Assembly (NCBI GenBank): GCA_958450325.1
Contig: OY288247.1
Span: forward strand, 7,244,429 to 7,308,428
Source of the DNA: Agrostemma githago
Lineage: Eukaryota > Streptophyta > Magnoliopsida > Caryophyllales > Caryophyllaceae
Reading direction: 5' to 3'
DNA length: 64,000 nucleotides
Shown here: in pieces, positions 11,348-23,163 of the stretch
How positions within the stretch are numbered: the first letter of the stretch is position 1
Layout of the letters: the number at the start of each line of letters is the position of its first letter
Notes under the pieces: generated by a model
Databases searched by the model: none
Seen by the model: the letters and a program-made list of their open reading frames with translations, nothing else
Told to the model about the DNA's origin: nothing
Program-made: the position numbers and the translations under genes

Positions 11348-14344
11348 TTACTCCTTTACAGGCTTTAAACCCATTTCCCGTGCTGTCTCCAGCACCATCT
11401 TTCTACCAAGGCCTTTGGTGAAAGGATCCGCTATGTTCCTCTTGGATCTTACAAACTCAATTGAGATTACATTTTCTCTGATCAGATTCCTCACTATTCC
11501 ATGCCTTAGGCGTATGTGTCTCCTTTTCCCATTGTATGTTTGACTGTGAGCTACCCCAATTGCAGCTTGATTGTCACAATGCATGGAGACTGATGGAGTC
11601 GGCTTCCCCCACAATGGAATGTCAGCTAGCAGACTCCTAAGCCACTCTGCTTCCTGTCCTGCCAATTCTAGAGCAATAAATTCAGATTCCATTGTCGATT
11701 TGGCAATGCAAGTTTGTTTAGACGATTTCCATGAAATAGCACCACTAGCAAGTGTAAACACATAACCACTAGTAGATAAGATATCGGGAGAATCGGCTAT
11801 CCAATTTGCATCAGTATAACCTTCTAGAACAGCAGGTGATCTCTCATAATGTAAACCCCAATCCATAGTGCCCCTCAAGTATCTCAACAAACGAATAAGG
11901 GCCGTCCAATGGTCTTGTCCGGGGTTGTGAGTGTACCTACTTAGTCTGATTACTGCGTAGGCAATGTCTGGTCTAGTATAATTCATAAGGTACATGACGC
12001 TACCCATAATCTTGGCATATTTCTCTTGTCCTACACTGTTCCCGGGGTTTTTAGCCAGATCTATACTAGAGTCATAGGGTGAGGACAGGGGTGAACTATC
12101 AAACTGATTGAACTTTCTCGGAATTTTTTATGTGTAGTGAGACTGACTCAAACATAATCCTGTTTTAGTTCTAGTGATTTTCACCCCAAGAATAACATCG
12201 GCCTCCCCTAAGTCTTTTATGTCAAAACACGAATTTAGAAAATTCTTGGTATCGTTTACCACATGCATGTTTGTTCCAAATATGAGCATATCATCCACAT
12301 ACAAACATATTATCACACAACCAGAGTCATCACATTTAGAATACACACATGCATCAGAATCGTTTACCGTGAAACCATTGGATCTGATAGTTTTGTCAAA
12401 TTTATCATACCATTGCTTTGGTGTCTGTTTCAGACCGTACAGGGACCTGATTAGCTTGCATACCTTGTTCTCTTGACCAGGAGCCAGAAAACCTTCTGGT
12501 TGTTTCATGTAGATCTCTTCATCAAGGTCGCCATTTAGAAATGCAGTCTTTACATCCATCTGATGAATGACTAAATCATGTATGGATGCAAGTGCAATTA
12601 GAGCCCTAATGGTAGACACTTTAGTAACGGGTGAGTAAGTATCAAAGAAATCTAAACCTTTCGTTTGACGATTACCACATACAACAAGTCTGGCCTTAAA
12701 TTTATCAACTGAGCCGTCAGGTTTGAGTTTCTTTTTAAATACCCACTTGTTACTTAGGGGTTTACAACCCCTAGGTAAATCTGTTAACACCCAAGTGTTG
12801 TTACTCATAATAGACTCTATTTCACTATTAATGGCTTGAAGCCAAAAAGTGGAATCAATGGAACTCATAGCCTCTTTATAAGTTCTAGGATCTGTTTCGA
12901 GCATAAAAACGTTTACAACATACTCATCAACTAAACTCGTTTCGGCAAGGAAAGCGGTCACGAAATCTGGACCAAAACTGGTTTCGGTCCTGGACCGTTT
13001 GCTCCTTCGAGGTTCTTCGGGAACCACCGCCGGAGTAAAGGGACGCGCTGTAACAACAAGAGGCAAAGAGTTAGTTTTCATAGGGAAAATATGCTCAAAA
13101 AATTTTGCATCTCTAGATTCCTTTATGACCCCAAAACCGGACGAATCTTTAAGAATAAAGCGGTAAGCGGCACTATTCATGGCTTTTCCGATGAAAATTC
13201 CGTCTACGATTTTCGGTCCGATTTTGCTTCTTTGAAACGTTGGAATCCCGATCTTCGCCAGACACCCCCACACTTTAAGGTATTTGAGATTGGGCTTGTA
13301 TCCTTTCCACAGCTCATAAGGAGTCTTACCTGTTTTCTTATGAGGTACACGGTTCAGAACATGACATGCATAAAGAACTGCTTCACCCCACATATTAGAA
13401 GGCATTCCAGAACTCAACAACATTGCATTCATCATATTCTTTAGTGATCGGTTTTTGCGTTCGGCAACACCGTTTTGTTGGGGTGAATAGGGGGCAGTCC
13501 TTTCGTGTATAATCCCATGGGTCTTACAATAGTCACTAAGTGGATTACCGTCGTATTCACCTCCCCGGTCAGATCTTACTCGTTTTATTTTAAGGTCTAA
13601 TTGATTTTCAACCTCGGCTTTAAACTCTATGAACTTTTCTTCAGCCTCATCTTTGGTTGTTAATAAATAGACTCTAGTGTAGCGAGAAAAATCATCCACA
13701 AAAGTGATATAGTAATGTTTCCCACCCCTACTTGTGGTGTTCTTAAAGTCAGCTAAGTCCGAGTGAATCAGCTCAAGACGCGTAGTGGAACGTTCCACAC
13801 ATTTATTAAAGGGTGTTTTAGGATGCTTAGCTTCGACACATATTTCACATTTATCAAAATTTGTGTCGCTAAAGTCAGGAATAAGAACATGTTTTTTCAT
13901 GTTTTTAATGGAGGTCACATTCACATGTCCTAATCTAGCATGCCATAAAGAAACAGACTCAGCAATATAAACAGAACCAGATGAATTCTTATTAATAACT
14001 TCTATGTCTAATACAAACAATCCACCAATACAAAATCCTTTACCGACAAAATTTCCATTTCTAGTGAGCACAAGTTTATCGGATTCGAAAGATAATTTGA
14101 TACCTGCTTTGTTTAGTAAAGCTCCAGAAATAAGGTTTCTTCGAATATCAGGAACATGTAACACGTTATTAAGTTCAAGAGTCTTACCGGAAGTGAGCTT
14201 CAAAGTAACTTTCCCTTTACCGAGTACTTTCACGGTGCTAGAATTTCCCATAAATACGCATTCCCCACTCGGTACTTGAGAGTAATCCGTGAAAACGTCC
14301 CGATTGGAGCAAATGTGCCTTGTAGCGCCAGTATAAACAACTCA
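11348..14344 (-). pseudogene. pol: Pol of the outer Tork-like Copia element
   Basis: Minus strand. The protease block begins just after an in-frame TGA at 14344-14342; its catalytic Asp codon reads TAT (Tyr) at 14335-14333, so the protease is inactive. The frame then runs open to about 12128: integrase zinc finger (HARLGH ... CEICVEAKH), integrase core (HSDLADF, VDDFSR, VRSDRGGEYD), and reverse transcriptase (QMDVKTAFLNGDL, YVDDMLIFG). One TAA near 12126 interrupts the frame. The RNase H part (12007-11348) is open again, with YTDANW, STMESEFIAL and MHCDNQAAI blocks and a normal C-terminus. Apart from the protease and the stop, the enzyme motifs are in place. Confidence 0.88.
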
Positions 14345-14596
14345 TTCCGAAAAATTGCTTACTAAATTAACTTCTGACACAACAGCAACAATAATATCGT
14401 CATCTTGTTCAGTAAGATTAACATGAGATTTATTGGGGTTCCGTTTACCAGCAGGAGAAAAACCTTCGGGACAAAATCTAACCGAGTGACCCGGTTTACC
14501 ACATGTGAAACAGTTTCCCTTAAATTCCCGTTTACCTTCACCTTTAGAATCCCCTTTGCCATCCCGTTTGAAAGTATTCTGGTTTCTAGTCCCATG
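14345..14596 (-). pseudogene. gag: Gag C-terminal part with zinc knuckle, outer Copia element
   Basis: Minus strand, in frame with the pol segment. It has a CCHC knuckle, CFTCGKPGHSVRFC, with its first Cys codon at 14512-14510, followed by a Lys/Asn-rich linker and the TGA at 14344-14342. Upstream on the minus strand the frame is cut by the hAT-like end at 14597. Confidence 0.8.
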
Positions 14597-15430
14597 TAGG
14601 GGTGTTCAAAAATTGACCCGGACCAGAAAAATCGGGTAGAGATTTTCAAACGGATAAAGTTACTTGTAGGGGGATGTTACTGCATTACATGACTTCTTCT
14701 TTGTACTTGATTTACATTAAGTTTAAGAAGGCTACTGAAATTTGAGATGCTCCTAAAACCAAGTATGGTTCTGATGATTATGGAACGAAAAAGTATGTTT
14801 GCAGTCGTTGGTTAAATTTCAAGCTAGTCGATGAGAAACCCATTTTAGATCAAGTTCATGAGTACGAAAATCTATGTGCAGAGGTAATGGCGGAAGGTAT
14901 GAAAATTTGTGAGGTTTTTCAGGCTAATTGTTTATTAGATAAACTTCCGGTTTTTTTGGGAAAATTATGTTCGTAGTATGAAATACAAACAAAAGGATTT
15001 TACTCTCTTAGAACTAGTGTCTCATATAAAGATTGAGGAACAAAACCGTATACAGACTTTAGGTAAGCAAGTCGAACACTCCTCTTCCATGGCTAACTTG
15101 ACCGAGTCTAAAAATCATTACAAGAGTCAAAAACGGGATAACAAGTCTTCCATTCAAGTTCATGGGAGTAGGGGTGTTCACCGGTCCAAACCCGGACCGG
15201 ACCGGTTTGACCCGCGGACCGGCAACCCAAAAAACCCAAACCCGCGGACCGGACCGGTTAACAAAGAAACCCGGACCGGACCGTAAAAATACACTAAATT
15301 TGATATTTTTTTAAAGTGTGGACCGGACCGGACCGGACCGGGGACCGGTTACCAACTTTTTTGAGACCCGGAGACCGGACCGGTACGTGCCCCGGTCTGG
15401 ACCGACCCGGACCTTACGGTCCGGTCCGGT
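14597..15430. mobile_element. hAT-like insertion, broken by an inversion
   Basis: Two pieces, 14597-14653 and 15169-15430, both begin TAGGGGTGTTCA on the plus strand and are rich in ACCCGG/CGGACCGG. The 8 bases before the first are GTCCCATG; before the second CATGGGAG, the reverse complement with one mismatch. The simplest reading is one hAT-like element that landed in gag with an 8-bp duplication, after which an inversion with one breakpoint inside the element flipped the far end and the adjoining gag piece (14654-15168). No transposase is present. Confidence 0.65.
14654..15168 (+). pseudogene. gag: Inverted middle part of the outer element's gag
   Basis: This segment encodes gag-type sequence on the plus strand although the rest of the element is on the minus strand. 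Recognisable blocks include a WLNFKLVDEKPILDQVHEYE-like run (about 14814-14873), then a Leu-rich and Lys-rich helical part (14978-15160). It contains frameshifts and a stop (near 14744). Its end at 15160 and the start of the zinc-knuckle piece at 14588 are the two sides of one broken reading frame. Confidence 0.7.
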
Positions 15431-15590
15431 ATTCCATTTTATCCGACCACATACGATAATTTTTTCCATAAAAAAGTTCTAATCTGCACATGTCGGGTAT
15501 GAAAGGCTTATGAACAACAGTAGGAACGAAAGTGACAACAAGAGGAGTAGTAGTAGAGATAGGGAGAGAAGAAGGTAAGATCTTATCTGG
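15431..15590 (-). pseudogene. gag: Gag N-terminal fragment of the outer Copia element
   Basis: Minus strand. The frame reads a block like KPFIPDMCRLELFYGKNYRM, which fits the first 40 residues of a Copia gag. It then runs into the CGGACC-rich hAT-like piece. On its 5' side it fuses directly with LTR sequence; the leader and primer binding site are gone. Confidence 0.65.
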
Positions 15591-15848
15591 ACATTGGTTC
15601 AGTGCACAGCAATAAAGAGCAAGGTGGAGACTTGCAGCAATGCGCCGCGGGCGCTCTACCAAAGCCCGAGCCCGGCCCGCGCCCGTCCCGGCTTGGCGCG
15701 CGCGCGTGGTGTACATAGTCCTCACTTGTACACATCTAGTAGGTCATTTTAGTGAATCATATATAAACACCTTTTAGAAGCAATAAATGATCCATGTGGG
15801 ATAGTTAATTACACTGAGTGTGCTTCTTTTGAAGCATTAACTCTAACA
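15546..15848 (-). repeat. 5' LTR of the outer Copia element, deleted
   Basis: Matches the left LTR at about 15546-15590, then jumps over roughly 285 bp that include the TATA box, and over about 100 bp more near 15640. It keeps the end CTCTAACA and the CAAAT duplication. Without its U3/R core the element cannot be transcribed from this LTR. Confidence 0.8.
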
Positions 15849-16443
15849 CAAATTTTATAATTTTAGTTTAACTTTTATAAATTCCGTTCAATTCTTATGC
15901 AGTAAGTTTAAGTTTAATGCTTTCTCTAACTTTCCAAAAAAAAAATCATTTATTTATTTATTTTATATTTACCTAAATGAATAACAATGGTAAATCCTAG
16001 AAAGTTGAAGGAAATAAATAATAATAGTAACAATGATTATTATTGTTAAAATTATTTTAATCAATATACTGTATTAAGTATCATAGTCAAAACTATTATC
16101 GCTATTAAAATATTAATGTTAATGTTAATTTATTATTATTATTATTTTTAAAAATTAATAAAAAAAAATATTGAAATTCGATATTTGTTCTAAAGGCGAA
16201 TCAAACATGATCCACGTGAATACTTCCACCGATTCTTTTATCACAAATTCTTGTTTGTAACAGTCATATCACATACATGTGACGGGTCAAATAGTGCATA
16301 TAGGACGAAAAGACATGATGCATAGGAAATAAGAAATGCCACTTGATTATCTATCAAGTGAGCGATATTTGACCCGTCATACCTTGTGACGAATAAATCT
16401 ATCAAAAGGTAGAAACTTGGAATTGAACGGAGAGTAACTAATA
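15849..16443. other. Intergenic, AT-rich, no gene seen
   Basis: A/T runs and ATT microsatellite-like stretches (16130-16160). Nothing codes. Confidence 0.5.
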
Positions 16444-16634
16444 CTACCTCCGTTACAAAATATAGATAGTTTTGGGTGAAAAAAAAACTTATTTAATATA
16501 AGTTCTTTTGCGTTTTTTTGTGCATTTTCTCTTTTTTCATTGGATTGTATGAAAATTTTTTAATTTTCAAAACAAATTAATACCACTTAAAGTCTTTTCC
16601 TTAATAAATGTGCAAATGACTAAAACTGAGGGAG
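16444..16634. mobile_element. Stowaway-like MITE upstream of eIF2B delta
   Basis: Starts CTACCTCCGTT and ends ACTGAGGGAG, flanked by TA on both sides. The arms are only partly complementary. It lies about 315 bp before the eIF2B delta start codon, so it may sit in the promoter. Confidence 0.55.
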
Positions 16635-16830
16635 TATCTAATCTGGTCGAAACAAAAGAAAAATCGACAAATATCCAATCCAAACTTATTTTTTTTGGAT
16701 ATCGAAAATTTTGGATTGGATTCGAAACTCTGATCGGGTCGGATCATTTCCGAACTTAGAGATTTTTTTTGCTCACCCGGTGGGTGTACGTGACTAATCA
16801 ACGCAATTCACTTCTTCTTTTTTTAACCCG

Positions 16831-16839
16831 AAACCCTAA
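16831..16839 (+). promoter_or_regulatory. Telo-box in the eIF2B delta leader or promoter
   Basis: AAACCCTAA, the plant telo-box motif, lies 111 bases before the start codon. The motif is common near the transcription start of plant genes for ribosomal proteins and translation factors, which suits this gene. Confidence 0.5.
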
Positions 16840-16949
16840 ATCTCTAATCAAACTCCCATTTTAACAAAATTAATCACAATTATCGAGATATTAAATACTC
16901 TCCAAACCCCAAACTAAAGAATTAATCAAACAATTACCCGCGAAATAAA

Positions 16950-19900
16950 ATGGAGCAAAATACTAATCGAAGAACAAGAATTGATCCCAAAATTCGGCAA
17001 GTAGGATTCGACTTCGCTGCGCCACGGCCGCCGCCGCCGCAACAACCACCACCCCCACCCCCCTATCAAAACCCTAATAATTCCGCCATTGTCGCTCCTG
17101 TGATCATCCCTCCTTCCCCTTTCAACCCCACCGAAACTTCCCCCGCCGATTCCGTTGACGCCTACCTATCGGAGGAGTGGACGCGGCGGAGCAGTTCCGG
17201 CAAGTTTAGTCTGGATTTTAATATGTCCGGTGTTAATTCCCCTGCTAGTCTTGATGATAACGGTAATCACGATGAGGTTGAGCTCACTAGTTATAATGGT
17301 AACTATTTTACTTTGTTTTTAACCTTGCCATTGTCTTTATTTGATGTCTATGCTGTAAATTACGATGAGTCCGTCTTGTACAAGAATTTGTAATCCGATC
17401 CTTTAGACACCGTGATTATGATTTAGAGGCAGAAGGACTGAAATTAGAAATTAAATTTGCGCCTTTTGTATACATGTTATGTTTGCGGGTCTTGATTATT
17501 GTCTTATTGATTTGTTGTGAATTGTGATGTAGGATACGAGTAGTATTTCATCAGCATTATTCGAAAGTATTGGCATAATTATGTGTTAATAATACTCCAT
17601 TTGTTCCGAATTACTCGTTTGTTTAGTAATTTTGCACATTGGTGTATTAGTAGTAGCCTGCATTTCACCGTGTTCCTCCTGTTTTCCAAAATATGTGAGG
17701 GGAATTTAATCCGAGTTCAAATGGGTCAGAACTTGCAAATTCTGGGTACTCCTGTCTCCTGGAATAATTGCATATTTGCATTGACTTGTTAAAGTGACTA
17801 ATTTCGTGGAACATGAAAAGGTTGCTTAAGTGATTGATAAAGCAAGTTGAAGTTGATGGAGTATTGTCAGTGACACTGCTAATATACACATTATCGTAAA
17901 GCAATATATAACCTTTGATCGAGTTGTCTTAGATTTTTACGCAGGACTCAGGTTGGAAATGGAGTTTGTGTGTTATAACTACTTGGCAAAGATGCTACAA
18001 CACCTTTTGTGTACTCCCTCCAATTCTATATTTTCTCCGCACTTCAATAAAATACTTTCACATGTAATAGGGAAGTGTGAAGAAAAAAAGAATTGGGGGG
18101 AGTATATTTTTTTTGTAGAGATAGTTCGCTTGGTATGGAGAAAAATGGGTTCAATTGAGGAAAATATGTCGCTTTACCATTTTATACTCCGTATTATTTT
18201 ATAAAATAAGGAATGAATATAAAATGATAAAGAAATGAATGATGGTCCTTAATATGCAGTGAAGAATGAATATAAAATGGTAAAAGAATGAATGGTGAGC
18301 CTTAAAGTGTAAGAATTCAATGGCATATCATGTAAATAAAAGATAGAAACAAGGATAACATAGTAATTTGGGTATGTTTTAAAAGGAAAGTGGAGAAGTG
18401 AGGCAAAAAAAAACCCTACCAAATAAGGAAAGCGGGAAATAAATAGTGGCCGGAGGGAGTAATTTGAGAAAGGGTAGTGTGGCGCACGGGTAATTTTTAA
18501 CTCTTTTTAGAGAACTTTAGATTTTCAGGGACAGAAAGAACACTTTCTTATATTCTCTTGCATATATTCTGCAGCTTAGAATCATATCTAGATATATATC
18601 TGCTACATTCAGTGCATGGCAGATGTAAGGTTCCCCAGTGGTCCTGAGTTGCTTGATCTTCAATATTGCTAGAAGCTAGATGGACGTACTCTTCCAACAT
18701 CAGATTCTAAAGTAGACATCTTTTGGTAAAAGGAACCTCATCCATAAGGAATTTTTTTTTGGCAATTGGCAAGTTAGTGGCACATGTTACTCCTGGGAAT
18801 ATTGAGCTTTCACGTGTATATATCATGCTATCAGCATTGTTTTGGGGTTAATGCTGTAAACTCAGAGGTATAGTTAAGATGCACACCGCTGTTTATGATG
18901 GTAAGCAAAATCTGCAAATTTGTTTGTTACCAATTTTGCTAGCAGTGTTGTTTAGTCAACTTATATGCTGTCCATTTGACATAATGATTTATGCATGGAA
19001 TATAAGCCTTTTGCTCTTGGTAATAAAATTCTCCCTGTCATTAATCACAAGTTTTCTGTGTTTATTTTCTTTCAGTTATTGTTTCTGTTTTACTACCCAT
19101 CAACTCTGTAATTCTAGACTTCTAGATACTGAATAGCCTCCAGTTATGTGATATTCATATGCTCGCAATGAATGTCAAGTTGGAAGGGAGTCATTCTCCA
19201 ATAAATGGCCATTGCAGCCTTAGTTTCTTATTTTGTACTGTATTACAGTTAATGAAAACAATAATGCAGAGAAAGGAGGCAGTGTATCAGAAGCAGGGAT
19301 GTCATGCAATGACGTGAAGCCAACTTCAAAGCCACTAAAGGAAAAGACAAGCAAAGCTGAAAGGCGTGCTCTACAGGAGGCTCAGAGAGCTGCTAAAGCT
19401 GCTCAAAAAGGTTCACCTTTTCACGTCTATTTAAATACCCCATAAGAGAACCTTTTACGTTGAGACGCTTACCCAAGCTGGCCTTCTGGCTCATATCTGT
19501 TAAGTTTTAGAATTGGGCATGCATATACACGGTCCGACTCTTAAGGTTTATTGTTGATGGACTGGCCTTGGTTTTGGGGTTTGATCAATTGATAAACTTC
19601 AATTGGAAATGCATGAATTCTTTTTTAAGTAACTCCTGGCATCCGATGCTGCAGAACATGGTGCTGGAGTGGTGACTGAAGTAATTGAAAAGCCTCCTAA
19701 AGTGACTAAACCGGCTTTACAGAAGAAAATTGCTCCTTCCACTGCATCTTCAGTGCCAGTGTCTGAAATGAAAGCAGGTGATCGGTTACCAGAGAAGGAA
19801 AGGAAAAAAGACATCCCAGCCCCTCGTTTGCAGTACGATGATAAGAGCAAAGTGGACAAAGTGAAAAAGCGTTCTGTTGTTAAGAAAACAGAAGTGAAAA

Positions 19901-22885
19901 ATCGAGTTGAGCTTTTCCGGCATTTACCACAATATGAACATGAAAATCAACTCTCAGATCTTGAATCCAAATTTTTCGAGCATGTTCAAGTTCATCCCGC
20001 TGTGTTCAAGGTACATAGATTTTATAGTTATGAACTGACAATGATTCTACTTCTATTTGAATTTGTCGTAATAGTCTCTGAAAAAAAAAGGATAGAGGAC
20101 CTGACAGCTTAGTTGAGTGTCAGCTTGATACTGTTATTTTATTATATTGGGGGAAGAGTTGATGCTGTTAATTGGAAATACTAGTGCAGAGGTCTTTGGA
20201 TTCACATTAAGATAATCGTGATTTAAAATGGAGATGGTTGTCTGGCCTCCTGATCAAAGGATAATGATACCATGAAAGGCATACTACCAATTCTAGCTAC
20301 TCCAGTGATGTTTGTTACTTTTAATTGAGTTTAAAGGGTGACTTTTATGTTCCATTATTAAATTTAATTGAGTATAATTGAGTTTGAATTTATGGTATAT
20401 AAATTTAAATTTGTATACCATGGTTGTCTTTATATGGAAATAATGTGCTGAAAAGTTGGAAAACCCAGGAAGGGAAAAATTATATGAAGAAATTAGTCTA
20501 TTTGATGTTTACTCCTAATCACTTCAGGCTCTATGACACTATAAAAGTTAAAAGCTTGAGAAGGTCTTGTATGCTAGAACCTAGAAAGTTGTTATAATAA
20601 CTCTCCATTTTTATACTACAGCCTTTTGATTACATTGTGCTATATTTAGAGTAAATTGCATTGCCTGTTCAGCTTCAAGTGGCTTTATGTTTAAACCGTC
20701 TGTAATGGTTGTGTTTGGTTATATGGGATTTCGGAATGCCTCCAAAATTTACTTCCTTCTACCCTTAGAGGTACAAAGAACTCAAAATTTACTTCCTTCT
20801 ACACTTCTAACCGTCATGTTTTGGACATGTCAGGTTGGCTTGCAACATTTGGCTGGAAATATAACTGGGAGTAATGCACGATGTATTGCTATGCTATATG
20901 CTTTCAAAGAAGCCATTGAAGATTATCACACCCCACCTCAGAAGACTCTAGCCAGAGATTTAGCAGCCAGAATCAGTAATTATATTTCATACTTAAATGA
21001 ATGTAGGCCCATCTCTATCAGTATGGGAAATGCAATCAGGTATCTAAAGACTCGTATTGCAAAGTTGCCTATCAATCTCACCGAGTCAGAGGCAAAGGAT
21101 GTTCTTTGCTCAGAAATTGATCGTTTTGTCAATGAAAAGATAGTAATAGCGAACAAGGTTATTGTGAATCATACTGCCTCGAAAATTAGAGATGGTGATG
21201 TTCTTCTCACGTATGGTTGCTTCAGTGTTGTTGAGATGGCATTGATAAATGCGCATGAGCTTGGAAAAAAGTTTCGGGTCATAATAATTGATTCACGGCC
21301 AAAGCTTGAAGGTCAAGGATTGCTGCGTAGGCTGGTTGGAAAAGGGCTGAGATGTACATACACTCACATTAACGCTGTTTCGTATGTTATGCATGAAGTC
21401 ACAAGGGTTCTCTTAGGGGCTGCTTCCGTATTATCTAATGGGACAGTGTATTCAAGGATTGGGACAGCGTGTGTTGCTATGGTTGCTCATTCTTTTCATG
21501 TTCCTGTGTTAGTTTGCTGTGAAGCATACAAGTTTCATGAGAGGGTCCAACTTGATTCTATATGCGTCAATGAACTTGGTAATGCTTTATCTCTTCTTAA
21601 CAATGAATGCTTCAGTATCTTTTTTTCTGTTTTATTTTTGGTGTTATAGGAGGCACAAGGCTAGTGGAAACTAGACAAAGGCAAAGGGATTCAAACCTAA
21701 GACCTATTGATCCGAGTCCAAATGTCTTTTTAAGGTTGCTTGTTGTTGCTGATTATCATTCTGATCTCTGTAGGTGATCCTGATGTTATCTCTAAGGTAC
21801 CTGGTCGAAAGGATGTGGATTATCTGGATAATTGGCTGAGTAAAGAAAACTTGCAACTTCTAAACTTGTTGTGAGTGTCATTTCTCTTGTGATGGGATAA
21901 TATGAATACACGATTTTTATTTTTATTTTGGAAAAATAATTGTTTTAACATCTTGCCATTTACAGATACGATGTCACTCCCTCTGACTACATATCAATGA
22001 TTGTCACTGACTATGGAATGGTAAGTACTCCATTTATTGATGTCTATTCTCTGACTACATATCAATTATTGTCACGACTATGGAATTGTAATTTGGAAGT
22101 ATCATTTATTGACGTCTATTCTCTGGGTTTCTAGAATTCTACCCTAGATCTCTCTGAGCAGTTGAACACGTTAACCAACTACACACTTCCTCCGTCCATG
22201 AATCTAACTCTTCAGTTTCTTTCGCATGAGAAATTGAATTGGAGTAAAGGTCGTGAAGTCGTAAATCATTTGAGTAATAATCACAAATAACATAGAAACA
22301 GGCAATATATAAAGCGGGAAATTTATTTGTGGACACCAAAAAAGGAAACTGAAAGTCCATTCATGTATAGAGAGTATCATTTTCACCTGTAGCTTACAGT
22401 CCACGTCATAGCCACGTGGATATTCTGAAATAACAATTGGGTTTTCTCGTATAGTTGCAGTCTATAATATTCAGCCTGCCCTTCAATAGCCTTAAACTTA
22501 TGCTGCCTTATAATCTCAATCATCACCTTCGAACTTGATTCTGGGGTGTGGGGGCTTTGTTATATTGCAATTTGATAATACTCATGCATTTTATAAAAAC
22601 TGAGCTACTCAAAGGGGCACCAAAGTTGTGTTTGGGATTTTCTCGCAAATTTCAATTCATGAGTATTGACTGACAGTCACTATAATAGTGACTTCTTATG
22701 TGCGTGAAAGTTAACGATTTTCACTATTGCATTTCGTGTCAGTTTGTGAATATCTTATATTCAGGCGGCCTTCACTCATTTTGTGCTTGTAGCATAGTTG
22801 TTTGCTCTAATGTTGCTGCATGTAGGTTCCACCCACAAGCATCCCAGTGATTGTGCGTGAATACAGGAAAGAGCATCTCTTCTGA
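16950..22885 (+). CDS. eIF2B-delta: Translation initiation factor eIF2B, delta subunit
   Basis: Seven exons: 16950-17298, 19249-19410, 19655-20010, 20834-21578, 21774-21870, 21966-22020, 22826-22885. All junctions are GT-AG and phases agree, giving 607 residues, near the usual length. eIF2B is the cytosolic exchange factor that recycles eIF2-GDP to eIF2-GTP; delta is one of its regulatory subunits. The N-terminus is Pro-rich (residues 25-60). A basic helix KAERRALQEAQRAAKAAQ lies around residue 150-170. The IF-2B fold covers about residues 290-600, with the conserved HEVTRVLLGAASVLSNG and YSRIGTACVA run in exon 4. The protein ends in REYRKEHLF. No stop or frameshift is seen, and the gene is probably active. 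Introns 1 and 6 carry MITEs. Confidence 0.93.
18014..18102. mobile_element. Stowaway-like MITE in eIF2B delta intron 1
   Basis: 89 bp, CTCCCTCCAATTC to GAATTGGGGGGAG, flanked by TA (18012-18013, 18103-18104). The arms pair over about 30 bp around CCGCACTTC/GAAGTGTGA. Confidence 0.8.
21981..22116 (+). repeat. 68-bp tandem duplication of eIF2B delta exon 6 end
   Basis: The last 40 bases of exon 6, its donor site and the first bases of intron 6 recur from 22049, at a period of 68. The second copy has lost the GTAAGT donor and has a one-base deletion, so it should stay intronic. Confidence 0.75.
22186..22374. mobile_element. Stowaway-like MITE in eIF2B delta intron 6
   Basis: Left arm CTTCCTCCGTCCATGAATC, right arm with TCCATTCATGTATAGAGAG; inner arms TTCAGTTTC and GAAACTGAA also pair. 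No clear TA duplication on the left. Confidence 0.5.
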
Positions 22886-23163
22886 TATGTACAGGTTTGT
22901 GTTCTGTGATCTATACCAAAACTGATTGATGTAAAGCAAGCGTTGATCTTAGTAGTATTCTTTTATAACGAGGAACGATACTATGTACATTATTACTTCG
23001 AAATAAGATTTCTAGTAGTGTTTGTAAGGCCTATTTGAATATGCAGCCGCATTTGTTAATTCATTCTTGTTCTGGCATTCTATCAATTTGTTGATTGTAT
23101 TAGCATAGCTTCTATTGGATTTATTTTATGTTTTCTGTGTTGGATTTATTTGAGAAGAGATCT

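Larger units (their letters stand above)
5194..15848 (-). mobile_element. Tork-like Copia retrotransposon (outer layer of nest)
   Basis: Minus-strand LTR element. Its outer ends are TGTTA (plus strand, 5194) and TAACA (15848), flanked by the 5-bp target duplication CAAAT (5189-5193 and 15849-15853). Internal order on the minus strand is gag, zinc knuckle, protease, integrase, reverse transcriptase, RNase H, purine tract. The element is dead: the gag is inverted in part, the protease aspartate is replaced, there are nonsense codons, and the 5' LTR has large deletions. Integrase and RT sequences look Tork/Tnt1-like, but I have not run a phylogeny. Its 3' LTR was later hit by the Ale-like element at 5355-10198. 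Confidence 0.85.

Noticed and set aside
15181..15430. CGGACCGG repeats as a GC-rich promoter or CpG island
   Set aside because: They belong to the hAT-like insertion, which has matching ends and an 8-bp duplication.
18187..18465. Second MITE in eIF2B delta intron 1 (TACTCCGTATT ... CCGGAGGGAGTA)
   Set aside because: The proposed arms do not pair beyond the first few bases.
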